DNA of 64,000 bases from assembly GCA_030248135.1 (NCBI GenBank), contig JASANC010003355.1, positions 58,564 to 122,563 of the forward strand, given 5' to 3'. This DNA comes from Theristus sp. LFF4_11 (taxonomy: Eukaryota > Nematoda > Chromadorea > Monhysterida > Xyalidae). Numbering within the stretch: position 1 is the stretch's first letter; the number at the start of each line of letters is the position of its first letter. The notes under the pieces are model-generated. The model had not been told where the DNA came from. It worked only from the letters and a program-made list of their open reading frames with translations, and did no database searches. Below, piece after piece: positions 22,801-36,200 of this stretch. A program made the translations under genes and the position numbers.

Positions 22801-25800
22801 CAATGCGGTGTGCGACCAAGCTGTAGTACCGTAGTCCCCGTGCCGCTAACACTTTCTTCAGCGAGCACACGTCCGTCACGGCGCCGGGCAACGCGTGCTC
22901 GGCACAGCGCGCGAATCGATTGCGCAGCGTGACGCAGATGATGAACAGCACCGCATGCAGCAGATGCCAGCCGATCGAGGCGACCACGAACATCGGCACC
23001 ACCACGTACCTGGTGTTCAGTGGTTGTTGTGCGCTGTTATTCGGCACACTGCACAGCGGCAGGCACGTGCGCCGAGCAAAGCAAACCAGTTTGCCCGAAC
23101 TAGGGTTGGTAAAAAACCGGTTTTTTATATTGCCAGAAAAAAACGGTTTCTTTTCCGTTTTAAAACCGTTTTAAAACCATAAAAAACCGAACGCTTCCCA
23201 GCTCCTAAACTTTCCAGAACTTGGCATCTTGAACTCAAAATAAGAAATACATCAAAATTAGTGATTTTGAGCAGCGTAAAATGCTGTTTTCGGGCATACA
23301 ACCGACCCAATTTGCTATTTTTGCCACCCAATGCTACCCAATTTTTTGTTTCAAATCAAATCAAATTTGCTTTTATTGGTTTCCAGGGCAGCACGTTCAA
23401 TAAATTGAAAACAAAGACTGGGCAGTGACCGTGTAGGTGTGGGGAGCGGGGAGGGACGGTTGCAAGGAGACCGGATAGTTGACCCCGATTAGGGGGTGAG
23501 ATTTGCAGAACTGCAAAGTGAAACCGGTAGCGGATTGCGTTCAAAAAATAACATTTCATCAGTTACCCTTTGCAAATCGACAACATCGTCAGTCAGTCTG
23601 CACATGCACTTAGTTTAGCAGTCACCTTGTCTTCATCGTATTTCACTTGACCCTTGCCACAAAAGCTTCTGCAAAATGATGCTTCACCAGTTCAGTTAAA
23701 CACAGTTCACTGCGCCGTTTTTTCAAAAATAGAAATTTACATATTATCAATCAAACGAAGAATTGTGATTTTTGACCACGAAGTTTGAAAATTTTTAAGG
23801 TAAAAAACCGGTTCTTTATTTTTTCAGAAAAAAAACTGAAAAAACCGGTTTTAAAACGGAAAAGAAACCGGGTTATTTTCCTGTGCCAACCCTAGCCCGA
23901 ACCAATAAAAAGTTCGGACACACGGCCAGAAATGATCGAACAAGTGGAAATGCTGAACGACGGAATGCACATACGGTGCGACGGTGGGTGGAACGTGAGG
24001 TGCTCGCTGGGGCGCAAATGTGCAAGCACACCGTCCCACCGCATGCTTCCAGCTTCGATGCCACACCAAAATTGCGCATTTCATACGCTGATTGGCCATA
24101 TCACGCACAAATACAGCCGACCAATCAGTCAAAAGTGTAAAAAACATCGACAGAAAATTCGTCGGCAAGCTTCTGATGATGTCCAGTGCACGCGAGCTTC
24201 CTTGCACTGACCATTCTTTGTGTCGACCAATCACCGACGCATGCTGCACGTAGAACGTCAACTGGACGAACAACAGCACGGTCAACAGCAGCACGTGATA
24301 GAGGCGGCCGCTCAGAATCACTGGGGCCCATTTCTCCAGTCGAGCCGATGCGCCGCCTGCGAAAATTCGAATAATTACAAATATTTCATATCTGAGTTTG
24401 ATCGATTCCCTGACATTGACGCTGTTTTATTCAGACGATAAGATCTGTTTGAGGCAACACGCTTTTGGACTGCTCTGCCTGGTGTCCGTCGCAGAGCTAG
24501 AGGGGGTATATGCATGCGTCTACCTGGCGAAACCGCAAACAGCGAACTAAGACGTATCACCGGTGCAAGCAACCACTAGATCGCAATTCAATGATATATT
24601 TGATTTGATATTGAAATGAACAAAAAAAACGTTCGAGCTTTTGAAACTGGACCCAAAAAAACGCGAACTAAGCCGACCAAGAAGCAGCTCAATGACAGGC
24701 GGTCCAGCGAATCGTCCGATGATACAAATGACGCCGTATGGGTTGATGGACATGTTCAAATCGGGCAACAGGAATCGTTCGGCGGTGAAGATCAGAAACA
24801 CGAGAATCAGCACGGCCAAGTTTGAGGCTAATTTTAGGGCGAGCGTAACGAAGATGAACGCACTGATCAGGGCAAGCAGGGGGCCCGTGTGCACGCCAAG
24901 CAGCACGCACGCAAACATCACGCCGATAACTGTGGCGAAAAAAATTGGGGTTTTACAGTTGGGGTTGAGTGGCTGCAGAAAAACCACAAAAAATTGTCAT
25001 AAATTCATTAATTCAACACGTTGCAACACTCGAATTCTCTCCAGCCATTTCGATTGCGGCATGCTGATTGGCTGTTCCATTAGTTAGGTGTAGAAAATTC
25101 AACCAATCAGCTGGTTGCATTCATATATAGTTACTAAAAAACGAAAGTGACGCACTTTCGAACAGCTCTCCGTTGGTGAATAAATTCCGATCGGTGACAG
25201 TCCTGCAGCATTTGCTGAGCAATTCAACCAACAGCGAACACATCACACTGGCCACGAGCAGCATGTTGGTGACGTCTTCGAATTGCTCCGCATTGTGGTG
25301 TCTGCAAAGTGGAAATGTTTAGAAGAAGAACATGTGAACTACCGCAATTTTGAGAGAACACACTCGATTTTCAGATTTCACCAAAGAGCAGCGTCAAGTC
25401 GCTAATAAACATACAGCGCCATTCATGGACATTGAAGCGCTGGCGTCACGTTCGCTACACATTCATGAAGCAAAAACGTCGCCGCTTCACGTGCTGTGCC
25501 GCCTGCGCTTCAGCGCGCGCGCGATTGCATGAATGCGCGTTGAAAGTTGGCCCCGATTAGCTGCCCGAATGGTACAACAACCAATATGTTGTGCACGCAT
25601 AACGGCAAAGCAGCCGGTTAGGCCAGCGACAAAGCCGGTATGTTTTCATTCAGGAACCCCGGCACCCCAACAAATGATTAAACGCTCAGTCGTCCCTTAA
25701 ACCTACTAAACCCACCGATGTTGCGCAGCTGAGGATTTCTGAAACGGCTATATGAACTCAAAAAAAAACGTCCTTACAAGTCCGGTCCGACATCGAACAG

Positions 25801-26648
25801 CGACGTGATGCCGAGCAGACAGCCGATCCAGAGTCGATAGATGCAACCAGCGAATCGGACACCGCAGTAGTGTCGTAGCAGCACGTTCGCGCCAACCACC
25901 AGCACACCAAACACGCCGACGTGCAACAGCGCGCTCAGTTCATAGACGCGCCATCGGGTGTACCTAGTGCGTTCGTTCATGTTTTATGGTGTGGCTTTAT
26001 GAAAAAGCCAAGGTCAGCCGGAATTCGAATCAGTATCAGTTGCATCATCATGCCCAGTATTATTCAATCATCTATGACTAGACTGTTTGAAAGACCATTT
26101 TTAAATGGTCTGTTATATTAAAAAGTAAATTTAATAAAAATTATATCCCAAGCAGCGTGCTAGAATACAATCTACAGTAAAATGCCGTTTGTCCCATGCG
26201 CTACAAACTGGCGAACGAAACCCGGTTCCATTATCGCGGTGAAAGAATAGACGAAGCCAATGAATGAACGAAACGTATCATCTTTTCTTTGAGACCTGCG
26301 ACTCAATGCGCTCGTAGACGTGAAAGGAAACCAGTTTCAATCTTTATGTGCTAAATTCAGAATAGCCCAAGTGACGCGGCCTTAATAACGGATCTCGGAT
26401 CACTTTGCCAATTTTGAATTCCCGCGTCATGCATGAGAGACTGCTTGCCCATCTACGCGCGCATTGAGACACGGGACAAAAAAATCATACAAAAGATCAT
26501 ACCACGCAACAGACACAGCGACCAGCAGAATCAGCTCCGGCAACAGCGCAATGCACCACAAATTGCTGCGTAAACGCGCCACACCACGGTGCATCGGGGA
26601 GGCTGATGCGTCCGTGACGTCGACTGTACACTGCTCTACATTGGACAT
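19899..26648 (-). CDS. TMEM168: TMEM168 multi-pass membrane protein
   Basis: Exons on - run 26648-26503, 25963-25778, 25301-25156, 24929-24678, 24356-24212, 23009-22786, 22398-22221, 21343-21069, 20860-20680 and 20289-19899, with all phases closing, for about 707 residues (human 697). It is collinear with human TMEM168 throughout. Landmarks are AWYTRWRVYELSALLHVG, ELFEIIGVMFACVLLGVH, ARLEKWAPVILSGRL, KKVLAARGLRYYSLV, LLHELSTKLGGTCIGYAM, GPRYDTYLLYYSGPTSANGE and the C-terminal PAVLDTAHGFKLIRL. The first two thirds contain about nine hydrophobic helices. The C-terminal third is soluble and carries the conserved YDTYLLYYSG..GEW block of the family. The molecular function of TMEM168 is not well established. 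Introns carry a hAT element, two SINE copies and a tandem array. Confidence 0.92.
21675..21762 (-). repeat. tRNA-like SINE fragment, family S3 (inverted copy)
   Basis: Read on -, it contains TGTAGCGCAGGTGTA, like a Pol III A box, and AAAGTTCGAACC, like a B box. The same order occurs at 52555-52640 on +. It is a fragment in a TMEM168 intron. Confidence 0.55.
21914..22105 (-). mobile_element. tRNA-derived SINE, family S1 (copy 1)
   Basis: Read on -, it starts CTCGTGGCCTGGTGGTAGTG (A box). It continues through GGGGGGATCGAGCCCCGCC (B box), a GGGCGCCC block and a GGGTTAGCCCTGGC tail, and ends in a TTG/CAA-rich simple repeat. Copies on + are at 32217-32427, 40708-40908 and 43511-43703. It lies in TMEM168 intron 7. 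Confidence 0.8.
22525..22745 (+). repeat. Tandem repeat of a roughly 37/74-base unit with CCAATCA
   Basis: About five units read CTCAAACAGGAGCCAATCA, alternating between CTGCCCGA and TTGATCGA starts, so a two-unit higher-order period is visible. The array lies in TMEM168 intron 6 close to exon 6. Confidence 0.85.
23101..23894. mobile_element. Non-autonomous hAT-type element with 8-bp TSD (copy 1)
   Basis: The ends are TAGGGTTGG and CCAACCCTA, followed internally by AAAAAACCGGTTTTTT-like stretches. An exact 8-base duplication GCCCGAAC flanks it (23093-23100 and 23895-23902). The 794-base body encodes no transposase. It sits in TMEM168 intron 5. The same ends occur at 38813-39593, and one of them at 40528-40665. 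Confidence 0.9.
24432..24546 (+). repeat. Interspersed repeat, family N (copy 1)
   Basis: It contains GCCTGGTGTCCGTCGCA and GGCGAAACCGCAAACAGCGAA. It is shared with 43938-44053 and, inverted, 32716-32812, with partial copies at about 26707-26745, 28575-28650 and 59444-59555. It is intronic in TMEM168. Confidence 0.65.
26291..26470. repeat. MITE family C (copy 2)
   Basis: It has the same ends and internal TTTCAATCTTTATGTG block as the copy at 8425-8618. It lies in TMEM168 intron 1, about 35 bases from the exon 1 donor. Confidence 0.75.
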
Positions 26649-27250
26649 GATTCTGGACAAAATGAAGAGAACTTTTCACGTTTTGACGAGCCAGTGAGCA
26701 GTGCGACATGCGTCTACCTGGCGAAATCGCAAACAGCGAATTCCATGTTTTGAAATTGTTTTGGAATCAAAATGGCCCAAACGCGTTAGCGCATGTTTCG
26801 TGTGACAACTCCATACAAAAAGACCATAACTAGCTAAAAAATACAAGCCCTTGTTGAACTTGTGGGTCGGAAATCGGAAGAACCCAGTCTAGACTGTTTT
26901 CAAGGACCACAGCCAACTAAGTACGCAACATTTTATGCGAAACATGTGAGTATCACCAGCAGTAGAACAAGCAATCGACATCCGGACCGTTTTATCACCG
27001 TCTCTGGCGTTTTTTTAGGATTACCGGTAAATGTTAAACGAACTAGGCCAGATCACCACAATCAAATCAAAATCAATGAATTTAACGAATCAGCATAAGA
27101 AAGTTGGACAAAAAACTAACTTGATAACAAATGGATGCACGAAAACCTCACTGGGAAAGCGTTATAAAATAGAACACATAATCAAAACCAATCAGCAAGC
27201 GTGATGGAGAACAAAAAGCAGAGTATTGCACTTATGGCGCAATTTCACAA
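26649..27250. other. Spacer between TMEM168 and APEH
   Basis: Both genes are on -, so this 600-base stretch holds the TMEM168 promoter side and the APEH 3' UTR. A partial family-N repeat is at about 26707-26745. No exon is supported. Confidence 0.5.
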
Positions 27251-30200
27251 TCACAAGTGCTTCTCAAAGAATCGTATCACATTCAACAGTGACTCCGTCG
27301 TGGTGTCCACTTCGTCCAGCGCATGGTTGCTCTCCGGGAAGATTAGAATTCTGGAATTTGTTTCACTCTATTGATCTCGAAATACTTGAACTTGAAAGTT
27401 GCCGAGTCAATGCAGTCAGACGGATCATCGTTTCTTTTGGTGCTGTGTGTGCAGACGCAGAAATCTAGCATCAACCTTATCGCGTCGAAAAAATCACGCA
27501 AGTCATTCGCGATCCACAGAACCAAAGAAACGATAACATTCAATGTGATCCAAACTCAGTCCTGTAAAAGAACCAACCATAAACCGAACAACGCAACAAC
27601 AACAAAAGCACCGCCTACTCGCACGGCACGCCATGCGCGTCCAGTATTCGCTTGTACTCGTGAAAGTGCGGCGGCACACGCAGGTCCTTCTCGCCGATCA
27701 TCAGCAGATGCGGCGCCGTGACGGCGTGCGCGTGCGCCACTGGTGAGCTCGCGCGCATCGCCGCGAAGTCGTCGGTCGCCAGTGGCAGGCAGCTGGTGTA
27801 TTCGCGGTTCAGTGTCTCAACGATGTTCCTCAAATGGGAAGCACGCGGTTTTACGGTTGTTATCTGATCAACAACGTGGTGTGGAGATTCTCAGTTTTTC
27901 GAACCGGTCAACCTCGGAGGCAGAATAGCGGTGTGACCTCAATGTCATAGTGCCCCTCTCAAACGATTGGCTGCTTTTGCATTTGATACACCACTGGCAC
28001 TAGTAAACTGACGGTACAACCAGCGCGACTGATTGGAGTTTCCCAATTCACGAACCAATCAAAGTAATGTTTTTGCCCTTTGCCCAAAGTAAGTTAATTT
28101 TTTGCCCTTTGGCCTGTTTTTCGTTGGCCACTTGAATGCATCTATAAAGGAAAGCAATGCCGTTACCAATCAGGGATGTCCGTGCGTGCGTACTGCATGC
28201 TATGGTCGAGCACTGGATTACGCAACGCCACAGCTTTGACAAGACCCTGAAGAGATAGGTACGCACGCTTGGTAAAACAACTAATTCATGACTATCGTAG
28301 TTGATGATGGACGATTCTTGTAATTATGTAACTGCAATTATTATTCGTGTTTTCTTATAGAATGTGATTATCCTTTTTTCCTGTAATCTCGGTCCAGTCC
28401 ACTAAATCGCCACTATCTCGCCACTTGGAATGGTAAGCCCGTCGTTGAGCGCGCCAGTCGCACGCCACAGAACATTCTGTGCAGGCAAATTACTGCAGCA
28501 GGAAAAGAAGCCAGTCCAGTGGACGATACAACAATGTCAACAGCTGTCTCAGGTAAAAAACATTCTGGGTGGGTCACGTCTGTCTGCGGCTCCGTCGCAC
28601 TGACGAGCCAGCAGAGGGGCCCCCAGTCTCCCGCAAAACAGCGAACTTCATCGTTTTTAGTTTAGTTAGTTTGTTAGTCTTTAGCTTTTATTAAAAAAAA
28701 CCGCAGTGAAAAATTACGGGCTGGAGAACCAACGGGATATTGGCCAGCTAGGTGAGCGCCCAGAAAGCCGCCGTGCGAGCCACCGAACACGAAAACGCGA
28801 CGCTCATCCAAACTGCTGTCATGATCGAGCGCCGTCTTGATGGCGTACTGTAAAATGAAGTCGACTGGAAGAAATAAAATACGATCTGAATGTTGAGCTG
28901 AAAAGGCAATGAAACTGAATTTTCCCGTTTTGGATTTCGCTATTTTACTATCATGCCCATTCGCGAGCGAAGCGGAGCGGAGCGGACAGCGGATGCGGCA
29001 TAATATGGCCCGTCTGTCGCTCGCGCGTAAATTCCAAACTTACTTTGCCTCGCTCTGTGAACATAAAAGGAGCTGAGATTTTTTTCTGCGGCACACAGGC
29101 AGACAATCCACAGATACACTGTGTGCACGAGAATTTTTTTCGTGATGATCTTCTACACACGCTGTGTGCGTATTTTATCAATTCTGAACGTGAAAAAAAT
29201 TATTCTTCTACACCCCTTTTTTTTCGACTATGTCATAAAATGTGTTCGCAGTTTCAGTGATATAAAGAAAATTCGAACTGTTGTGATGAAAACATTTCCT
29301 AGGGTAAAAATGTTCGGGATTTTCAAATTTCGCACTCATTTTTTTCTCTGATGCTTCTGAAGGCTCAAATTTTGCCTTTTTATACAACATGACGGAAAAT
29401 GCTCATTTTGAAGTGTATTTGCGCTTTCTGCGCATGGAACAAACCGTTATTTGATAAATCAAAAAGTTTCTAGGGGTAACCAACAACGGAGAGTTTAAAT
29501 CTGACCTTTATTTCTTTTAAAAATTAAAGGAATAGCAGGTAACTAACTAAAGTCGTTACGATTTCGGGCGAATCGGCCGTGGAAATTGGTGAAATCGGCC
29601 CAGAAACAAAAAATAGGAAACTGGTGTAGTCCTAGGTAATTCAATGCGCTGATCACGGATTTTGAGTTAGTTTTCTTATGTGAGCAACTCTAGATATTGA
29701 ATCGTGACGATTTCGGCCGAATCGGCCGTGGAAATTGGCGAAATCGGTCCAAAAACAAAAAATGAGAAACTGGTGTAGTCTTAGGTAATTCAATGCGCTG
29801 ATCACGAATTTCGAATTAGTTTTCTTATGTGAGCAACTGTATATACTGAATCGTGACGATTTCGGGCGAATCGGCCGTGGAAATTGGCGAAATCGGTCCA
29901 AAAACAAAAAAATGAGAAAACGGTGTTTTCCAGGATAATTCAATGCGCTGACTACGGATTTTGGGTTAGTTTTTTCATGTGAGCAACTCTAGATACTGAA
30001 TCGTGACGATTTCGGGCGAATCGGCCGTGGAAATTGGCGAAATCGGTCCAGAAACGAAAAACAAGAAAAGGGTGTTTCCTAGGGTAATTCAATGCGGTGA
30101 TCACGGATTTTGGGTTAGTTTTTTATGTGAGCAACTCTAGATACTGAATCGTGACGATTTCGGGCGAACCGCCGTGGAAACTAGCGAAATCGGTCCAAAC

Positions 30201-33200
30201 GCAAAAAACAAGAAAACTGTGTTGTCCATGGTAATTCATTGCGCCGATGACGGGTTTTGGGTCAGTTTTCTTATGTGAGCAATTCTAGGTACTAAATCGT
30301 GACGATGTCGGGCGAATCGGCCGTAGAAATAGCAAAGGCGAAATCGGCCCAAAAAAAGAAAAATGAAAAACCTCAGTTATCCGGGGTTTAGAAGAATGTG
30401 TGACCAACGAGATGTGAATTTGGTCCGACCTTCGGGACTTATTTAAAGTTAAAAGTCAGAATATTATCTAAAAATGCGGGAGACGCATATAAAAGGAGGA
30501 ATATGGCTTTGTGTAAGCAGTGAGAGACTTGGCTCGACAACTCTTTTCAAGTCTCTGATGGACACACGGATACAAGTACATAAGAGCCATATTTTTGCGC
30601 CGTTTATTCATTATTTCAGTTGCACATGTACTTTGTAGACAATTAAAACTTTTGCAGTGTTTAATAGCCGCGCGTGCTTAAAAAACATTGTATGAATGCC
30701 GCTTAACATTTGCGGTACTTCGGGCATTTAACGACCACTAAAACCACTAAAATAACAATCAGACTTCAGATTGCTGATACTGGTTTGCCCAGGACAAAGT
30801 GTATCGCAGAGGCATTGGGGAACGCAAGGTCCCTTTCTCTGGCAAAGGCAACGACTCACGGGACAGACAGTTTGGCAAAAAGGGTGAAAATCAACGGAAG
30901 ACAACACCTTTTTGTCGCTGGTGCTGGTGTGCACACAGCGATACGTACGTTAGCAACGATAAAACCACATGAATCAATGTCTTGCAGTCTCTGATTTTTC
31001 TATTTTTGCACAGAATTTACAGATTCTTGATTTACAGAAGTTCTGCACAGAATTTGCACAGAATTTCGCTCATGATGTGATTTCGGACTAAACTAGAAAG
31101 GACAGTCAAAAAATAATTTTAAAACTTTTTCACGCTTTTCAGCAAAACAAACGCGGCGCAAAAATATAGCTTTTATGTACTTGTATCCGTGTGTCCATCA
31201 GAGACTTGAAAAGAGTTGTCGAGCCAAGTCTCTCACTGCTTACACAAAGCCATATTCCTCCTTTTATATGCGTCTCCCGCATTTTTAGATAATTTTTATT
31301 ACGGTCAAAGAACCTATAAATCTAATTTGTACCTGACAGTCACGCACGTCGAGTGTACCAACTTTGCCAGTCAATGATTGACAGAACGACTGGCCGAATC
31401 CTGAAACACAATGTGATCCACAAAATACTGTACAATAAAAGTGAGAAGCGCTGCGAGAACAGGGAAGTGTGTATGCGTAGTGAAACAAGCTGCATTGCGG
31501 ACGACTGAAGATTGATTGATTACTCGAGTTCAAACCAAACCAAACCACACCAGAACGTTGCACCACCAGAGAACCGAGCGCACTAACCAACAGATCCCCT
31601 GTAGTTGATCTGCAGTGTTGCATAGCCCAACGAGAGGAAAAGCGCATTCGCGAGCGACCACGCCGTCAGACAAACGGAATGCGGCCCGCCATGCGGAATG
31701 GCTATCAGGGGCAGACTGCCGGGCGATTGCGGGCCAGCTAGAGGCTTCGTGAGGATTGCTTCAAAGGGCACATCCACTGAAATGGAGAAATGAAGGTCCA
31801 GAGTTGAAGAGAACAGAACATGAACACTGATTGGCACTGGTATAACACGGAAATGAGAGCGCAAACGCATGACTGGCACGCTGGTCCAGCTTTATCACGT
31901 TCAGAAGTTCAGACGACCAATCAGCAGACGGAATAACCGAACACTGAAAAAAGCAAACATCTGAAGGCGCATTCATGAAGCAGTATTTAGTGATGCGTAG
32001 CTGTGTTAAAGCATAGCTGCGCGGTCACAAAATACTGCTTCATGAATGCTCCTAGTCTGAAACAATGCATGGGGTCACAAACAAGCGCTGCAGTAACATA
32101 GACTTGTGAGTGAGTATTTCAAGTTTTGAGTGCAACATCATACTTTGTCGACCGAGTGCACTGTCTCAATCAGACCAGGACTCAGCAGTTCAGCCGACTG
32201 GCTGAAACAAAGGGTTAGTCACCCTCGTGGCCTGGTGGTAGTGCGTTCGACTACAGTCTGTGCGCTCGGGGGATCGAGCCCCGCCGACGGCGTGTATAGA
32301 CACTTAATGACAGAGACAAACTCGATGGGCGCCCTACTCAATGGCGTTCTGTACGCTTCTCTGGGTTAGCCCTGGCTGAAAACATCGCCTAAAAATCCCA
32401 AACAACAACAACAACAACAACAACAACTCCACCACCCCACTAACAATATCCGTCAGTTTCGTCCGCCATTGGGGGCCGCCGGCACGCAAGCAGCTGCCAC
32501 GTCGCGGGCGCCATAATGCGCTCGTGCTTCACCAGTTCACTGTTGTTGTTGTCGATCTTCAGCCAAACGATCGACCGCTCGTGACCGTCCGGCGGGAGAC
32601 GCGCCGCCAGCAGACATGGCGGTCGATTCGGCGCTGAGCATGACGCCAGAATGACGTCATCGCCGACGTCAATCAGTGTCCAACTGCCGTGGCATTGGCC
32701 TGCAATACTTGAAGTTCGTTGTTTGCGGTTTCGCCAGGTGTGTAGACGCATATCGCGGTGCGACGGACACCAGGCCGAACTGCCGAGGGTGTTTTACCAC
32801 AGACAGACTGTTCATACACGAACAGCGCGCTTATGCACAGGGTTGCCAGAAGTAGAGGGCGTGAGTCGTCTTGTGGTGTTTTCGCTGGCAGACCTTTTGT
32901 GGTAACCCCAGTGAAGCACGCATGCAGACGATTTGTCGAATGACATTGTGTTCATTAAAACATTGACTAAAAAGCAACTAACTGCTTGAGGCCCGTTCAT
33001 ACTGACGTATGCGTATACGGCACTGCACGTCACGTCACTTTAAGTCTTGTGTTATTATTGTTTATTACCGTTCATGGAGACGTGCCTTTACGTACGTCAG
33101 CATACGTCAGTATGAACGGGCCTTAAGTGTGAATAGAGAAAATGAAACACAGCAGACAACACGCACCGATGTTAGTAAGTTTGGTGACCGTCTTCGTCTT

Positions 33201-36200
33201 TATGTTGATCACAACGATCTCCTGTAGATTTCAAAAGAATTGTGGTACGAAACGAGTCCAAGGCTCGGAGCTCCTACGATCAATCAGCTCCTCAGAACTC
33301 ACAAATAGCTTTCAGCAACATTTATCTATCACTCTTAAAAAAGCAAACATTCTAAAAAAAACAATACTTTATCCAAAAACGAACCCGATTTGAGCGCCAC
33401 TGTGTGGAACAAACGAGACGGATGCAATCTGTCGACCAACAGCGCTCGGCAAACGGAAAATACGAAACCTCGAGGCCAGGGAAAACGTCGTCTGTTGCTG
33501 AACAGTCAAAGGTACAACATGAATGTCTGTTGACTGAAATTATACAAAATTGCCTGATTTGTGACGTTCCGATATTGGTCCCTGAATAAAAAAAGGAAGA
33601 GAAAGTTTTTCCCGAAAGTCACAAGAAACCTTTGGTATAACGAAGGAGCGAGCGGTCTCCACGTCATGACCCAGATAGTTGCGCGAACAGCGTGCGCGCT
33701 TCTTAAGGCCATGCGTGTCTCGTGTACAGAGATAGCGTGCTATGGTAGCGTAATGTTTAGTGTGCGGTAATTAGTTATGATAATGTTTGTTGTAATGATG
33801 ATGGTCGTTATGCGTGATTGAAAGCGATACTCTGACTCTCTGTATGTTTATTTATGAACGTTGCAATTAGCAGTGCGCGCAAACAACAGTTTCCCCCACC
33901 GTTCGTTTTCTCTACGATTTTATGCATACATTTTTCTTGTCGATTAACGGCAGTTTGTCCAGAAATTGCAAAAAAGTGGCCTCGGATTTTTGTTTGCGCG
34001 CAAGCTGGTAACAAAGATACGGTGCTCATGGCTATAAATAGGTCGATTTTTGTATGTATTATTGCCTTTTTCATTTCAGTTCAAATTCTGTCGGAATAAA
34101 AATAAAATAATAAAAATGGTTCATCAGCGTCTTCTCTTTTTGCCCGCCCTTAAGCCGAAGTGTGTTGACTTGGTTTTTGACCAATCTGTGAAGAAGGTTT
34201 GTTAGCGCCAACGCCGGGGGGAGCAGCTCCAGAGACATTATGCCCAAACCTGTTGAATGAATTACCACCAGTGTATCCCCATTCTCCAACTTGGAGCTCT
34301 CCACCAAGCAATCGCCGGCCACAGCGTTCCCAGCACAAATGCGGTTTCAGCCTCAACACCGAATGTCACTGGCACGCAGGAACTCATTTGGTGATCGACC
34401 ACGGGGATCACATAACCAAAGAGGGAATTATAACGCCTGGCAAAATAATGGCGGAAATCGTTGGCAGGAAAGGGTGCGAACGCGCTATACTGCACCACCA
34501 CTTTATCCAGGACCAATAATACGAGCGTAACTGCTACCAGTCGATAACCCGCCTCCGCACAGAGGTCGTGGACGAGGTCGAGGCTCGTACGTCGTTGGTT
34601 GGTAAGCCGATTGGTTCAGCCCATCGTTCAGCGCTTGATTGTTCTGTTTTCTTATTTCAGAGCAGCTCGATTCAGTCAGCCAAAAGCTCGAAACAGGAAA
34701 ACTTGAACAAGAACTATTATTCTTCACCGAATGGGATAGGCGCAAGAACGAAGTCGCGGTATTCATCGCGAATGAGCGCCATTTTATCACGGCGAAGCGC
34801 CGTTGAATGAACACGGCTACTGGCCAAAAAAAAGAAAAGAAAATGGTATCGCGTGCCAAAAAAGGTTTTTCTATCGTTCCTTGAAGACACGGACGAATTA
34901 GACCACGACATCACGGATATTCTCGCGAAGCTGTCGAACGGCCCGCCAAAGAAATTGGACCCGGTCCCTGGCGAGATGTATTTTGCTTACTGTGGTAGGC
35001 GACTACGTCAAAAATCTCCGTCGAAACATTCTGCCGATGAACAACGGGGTTTTATCAGTAAAGGCAACCACAGTTTTTACCGCACGCACTCAACTGTTAT
35101 ATACTTTGTTTAAAATTTTCTTTGTAATGTAATTACTGCCAACTAGTTTATAATTGTCTTTAAATTGTTCTACCGTTTTTGTAATCGTAATTATTCTTGT
35201 ATTTTAAGATAGGCTTTTTGAGTCGACCGACCCGGCCTCCACACCTCTAGGCACAATCCTAAAAAAGTTTTCAAATTTTGACGAATTTAATACCAATCGA
35301 ACCGCCTCGATGCGCTGAGTTCGAAAATCATATTTGTTTTTTAATTTGACCCTTTTTTATGCTCTAAAATTAAGGAAAACCTGTTTTTTGACCCCCTTGT
35401 AGTAAAACAGTTCTAACTTGCTTCTGCTTAAAGCTATCGATAAAAATCAAAAACCAATCGATTCCTCTTGTTTTCGCGCACATTTTTCGTTATTATACTA
35501 TAATCTGAAACTGCTGTTTTATGCTCTGTATTTTAAAAAAAACTAAAAAGGTTGCGTTTTTCGGTACTTTATAAGCGAGTGTGAAGTATGGTTTCTAAGT
35601 AATTCTGAAAGACCAGCGAAAAATGTATAACCATGTAAAATTTCAGCTTCAGAAAGTGTTGCAGGGATTCATACGACACAAAAGAAAATGACATGTCGCA
35701 TGCGCCGGTGGTCAATATGCCGCATGCATACTGTACACACACAGTCACAGTGCACGCAAGCAGTGCGCGTGCGCTGCTGTTCAGCTGTGCGCAACGCACC
35801 AAAAGCACAGCGTTGTTCAACGCACCACAAATCGTTGAGCACAGCAACAATACAGCAGCACAATTTTTGTCGTTCGTAATATTCCTTGTGCTTGCCAGCA
35901 GGGTTTATCCTGTGTGAATGACGACAAATTGCGGAACAACGGTGACAAAAATCGAAAAGTCGGTTCTGGGGTAACTTTTTGCGCTGATTGCGAAAAAAGC
36001 GGGTACCGTTGCGTAATTTTGTGACAGTAACCTAAAATTCACGATTTTTGTTTTTTGGCCCTGTTTTTGTTTGTTTCTGGTCCGTGTGGTGTTATACAGT
36101 GGCGGCCAAAAGTATTGGAACGCTGCGCGTGTGTGTGCGTGTGTGCTGTGTATTGCGCGTGTGTTGCCTCAGCCGTACAAACGCTGTAAAAGAATCCCAT

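Noticed and set aside
28400..28476. Apparent APEH exon reading LWRATGALNDGLT after a CAG acceptor
   Set aside because: It aligns loosely with the YRACVARNPV segment, but the exon at 28246-28167 (VKAVALRNPV..TDIPDW) matches far better and is the only one that closes in phase on both sides.
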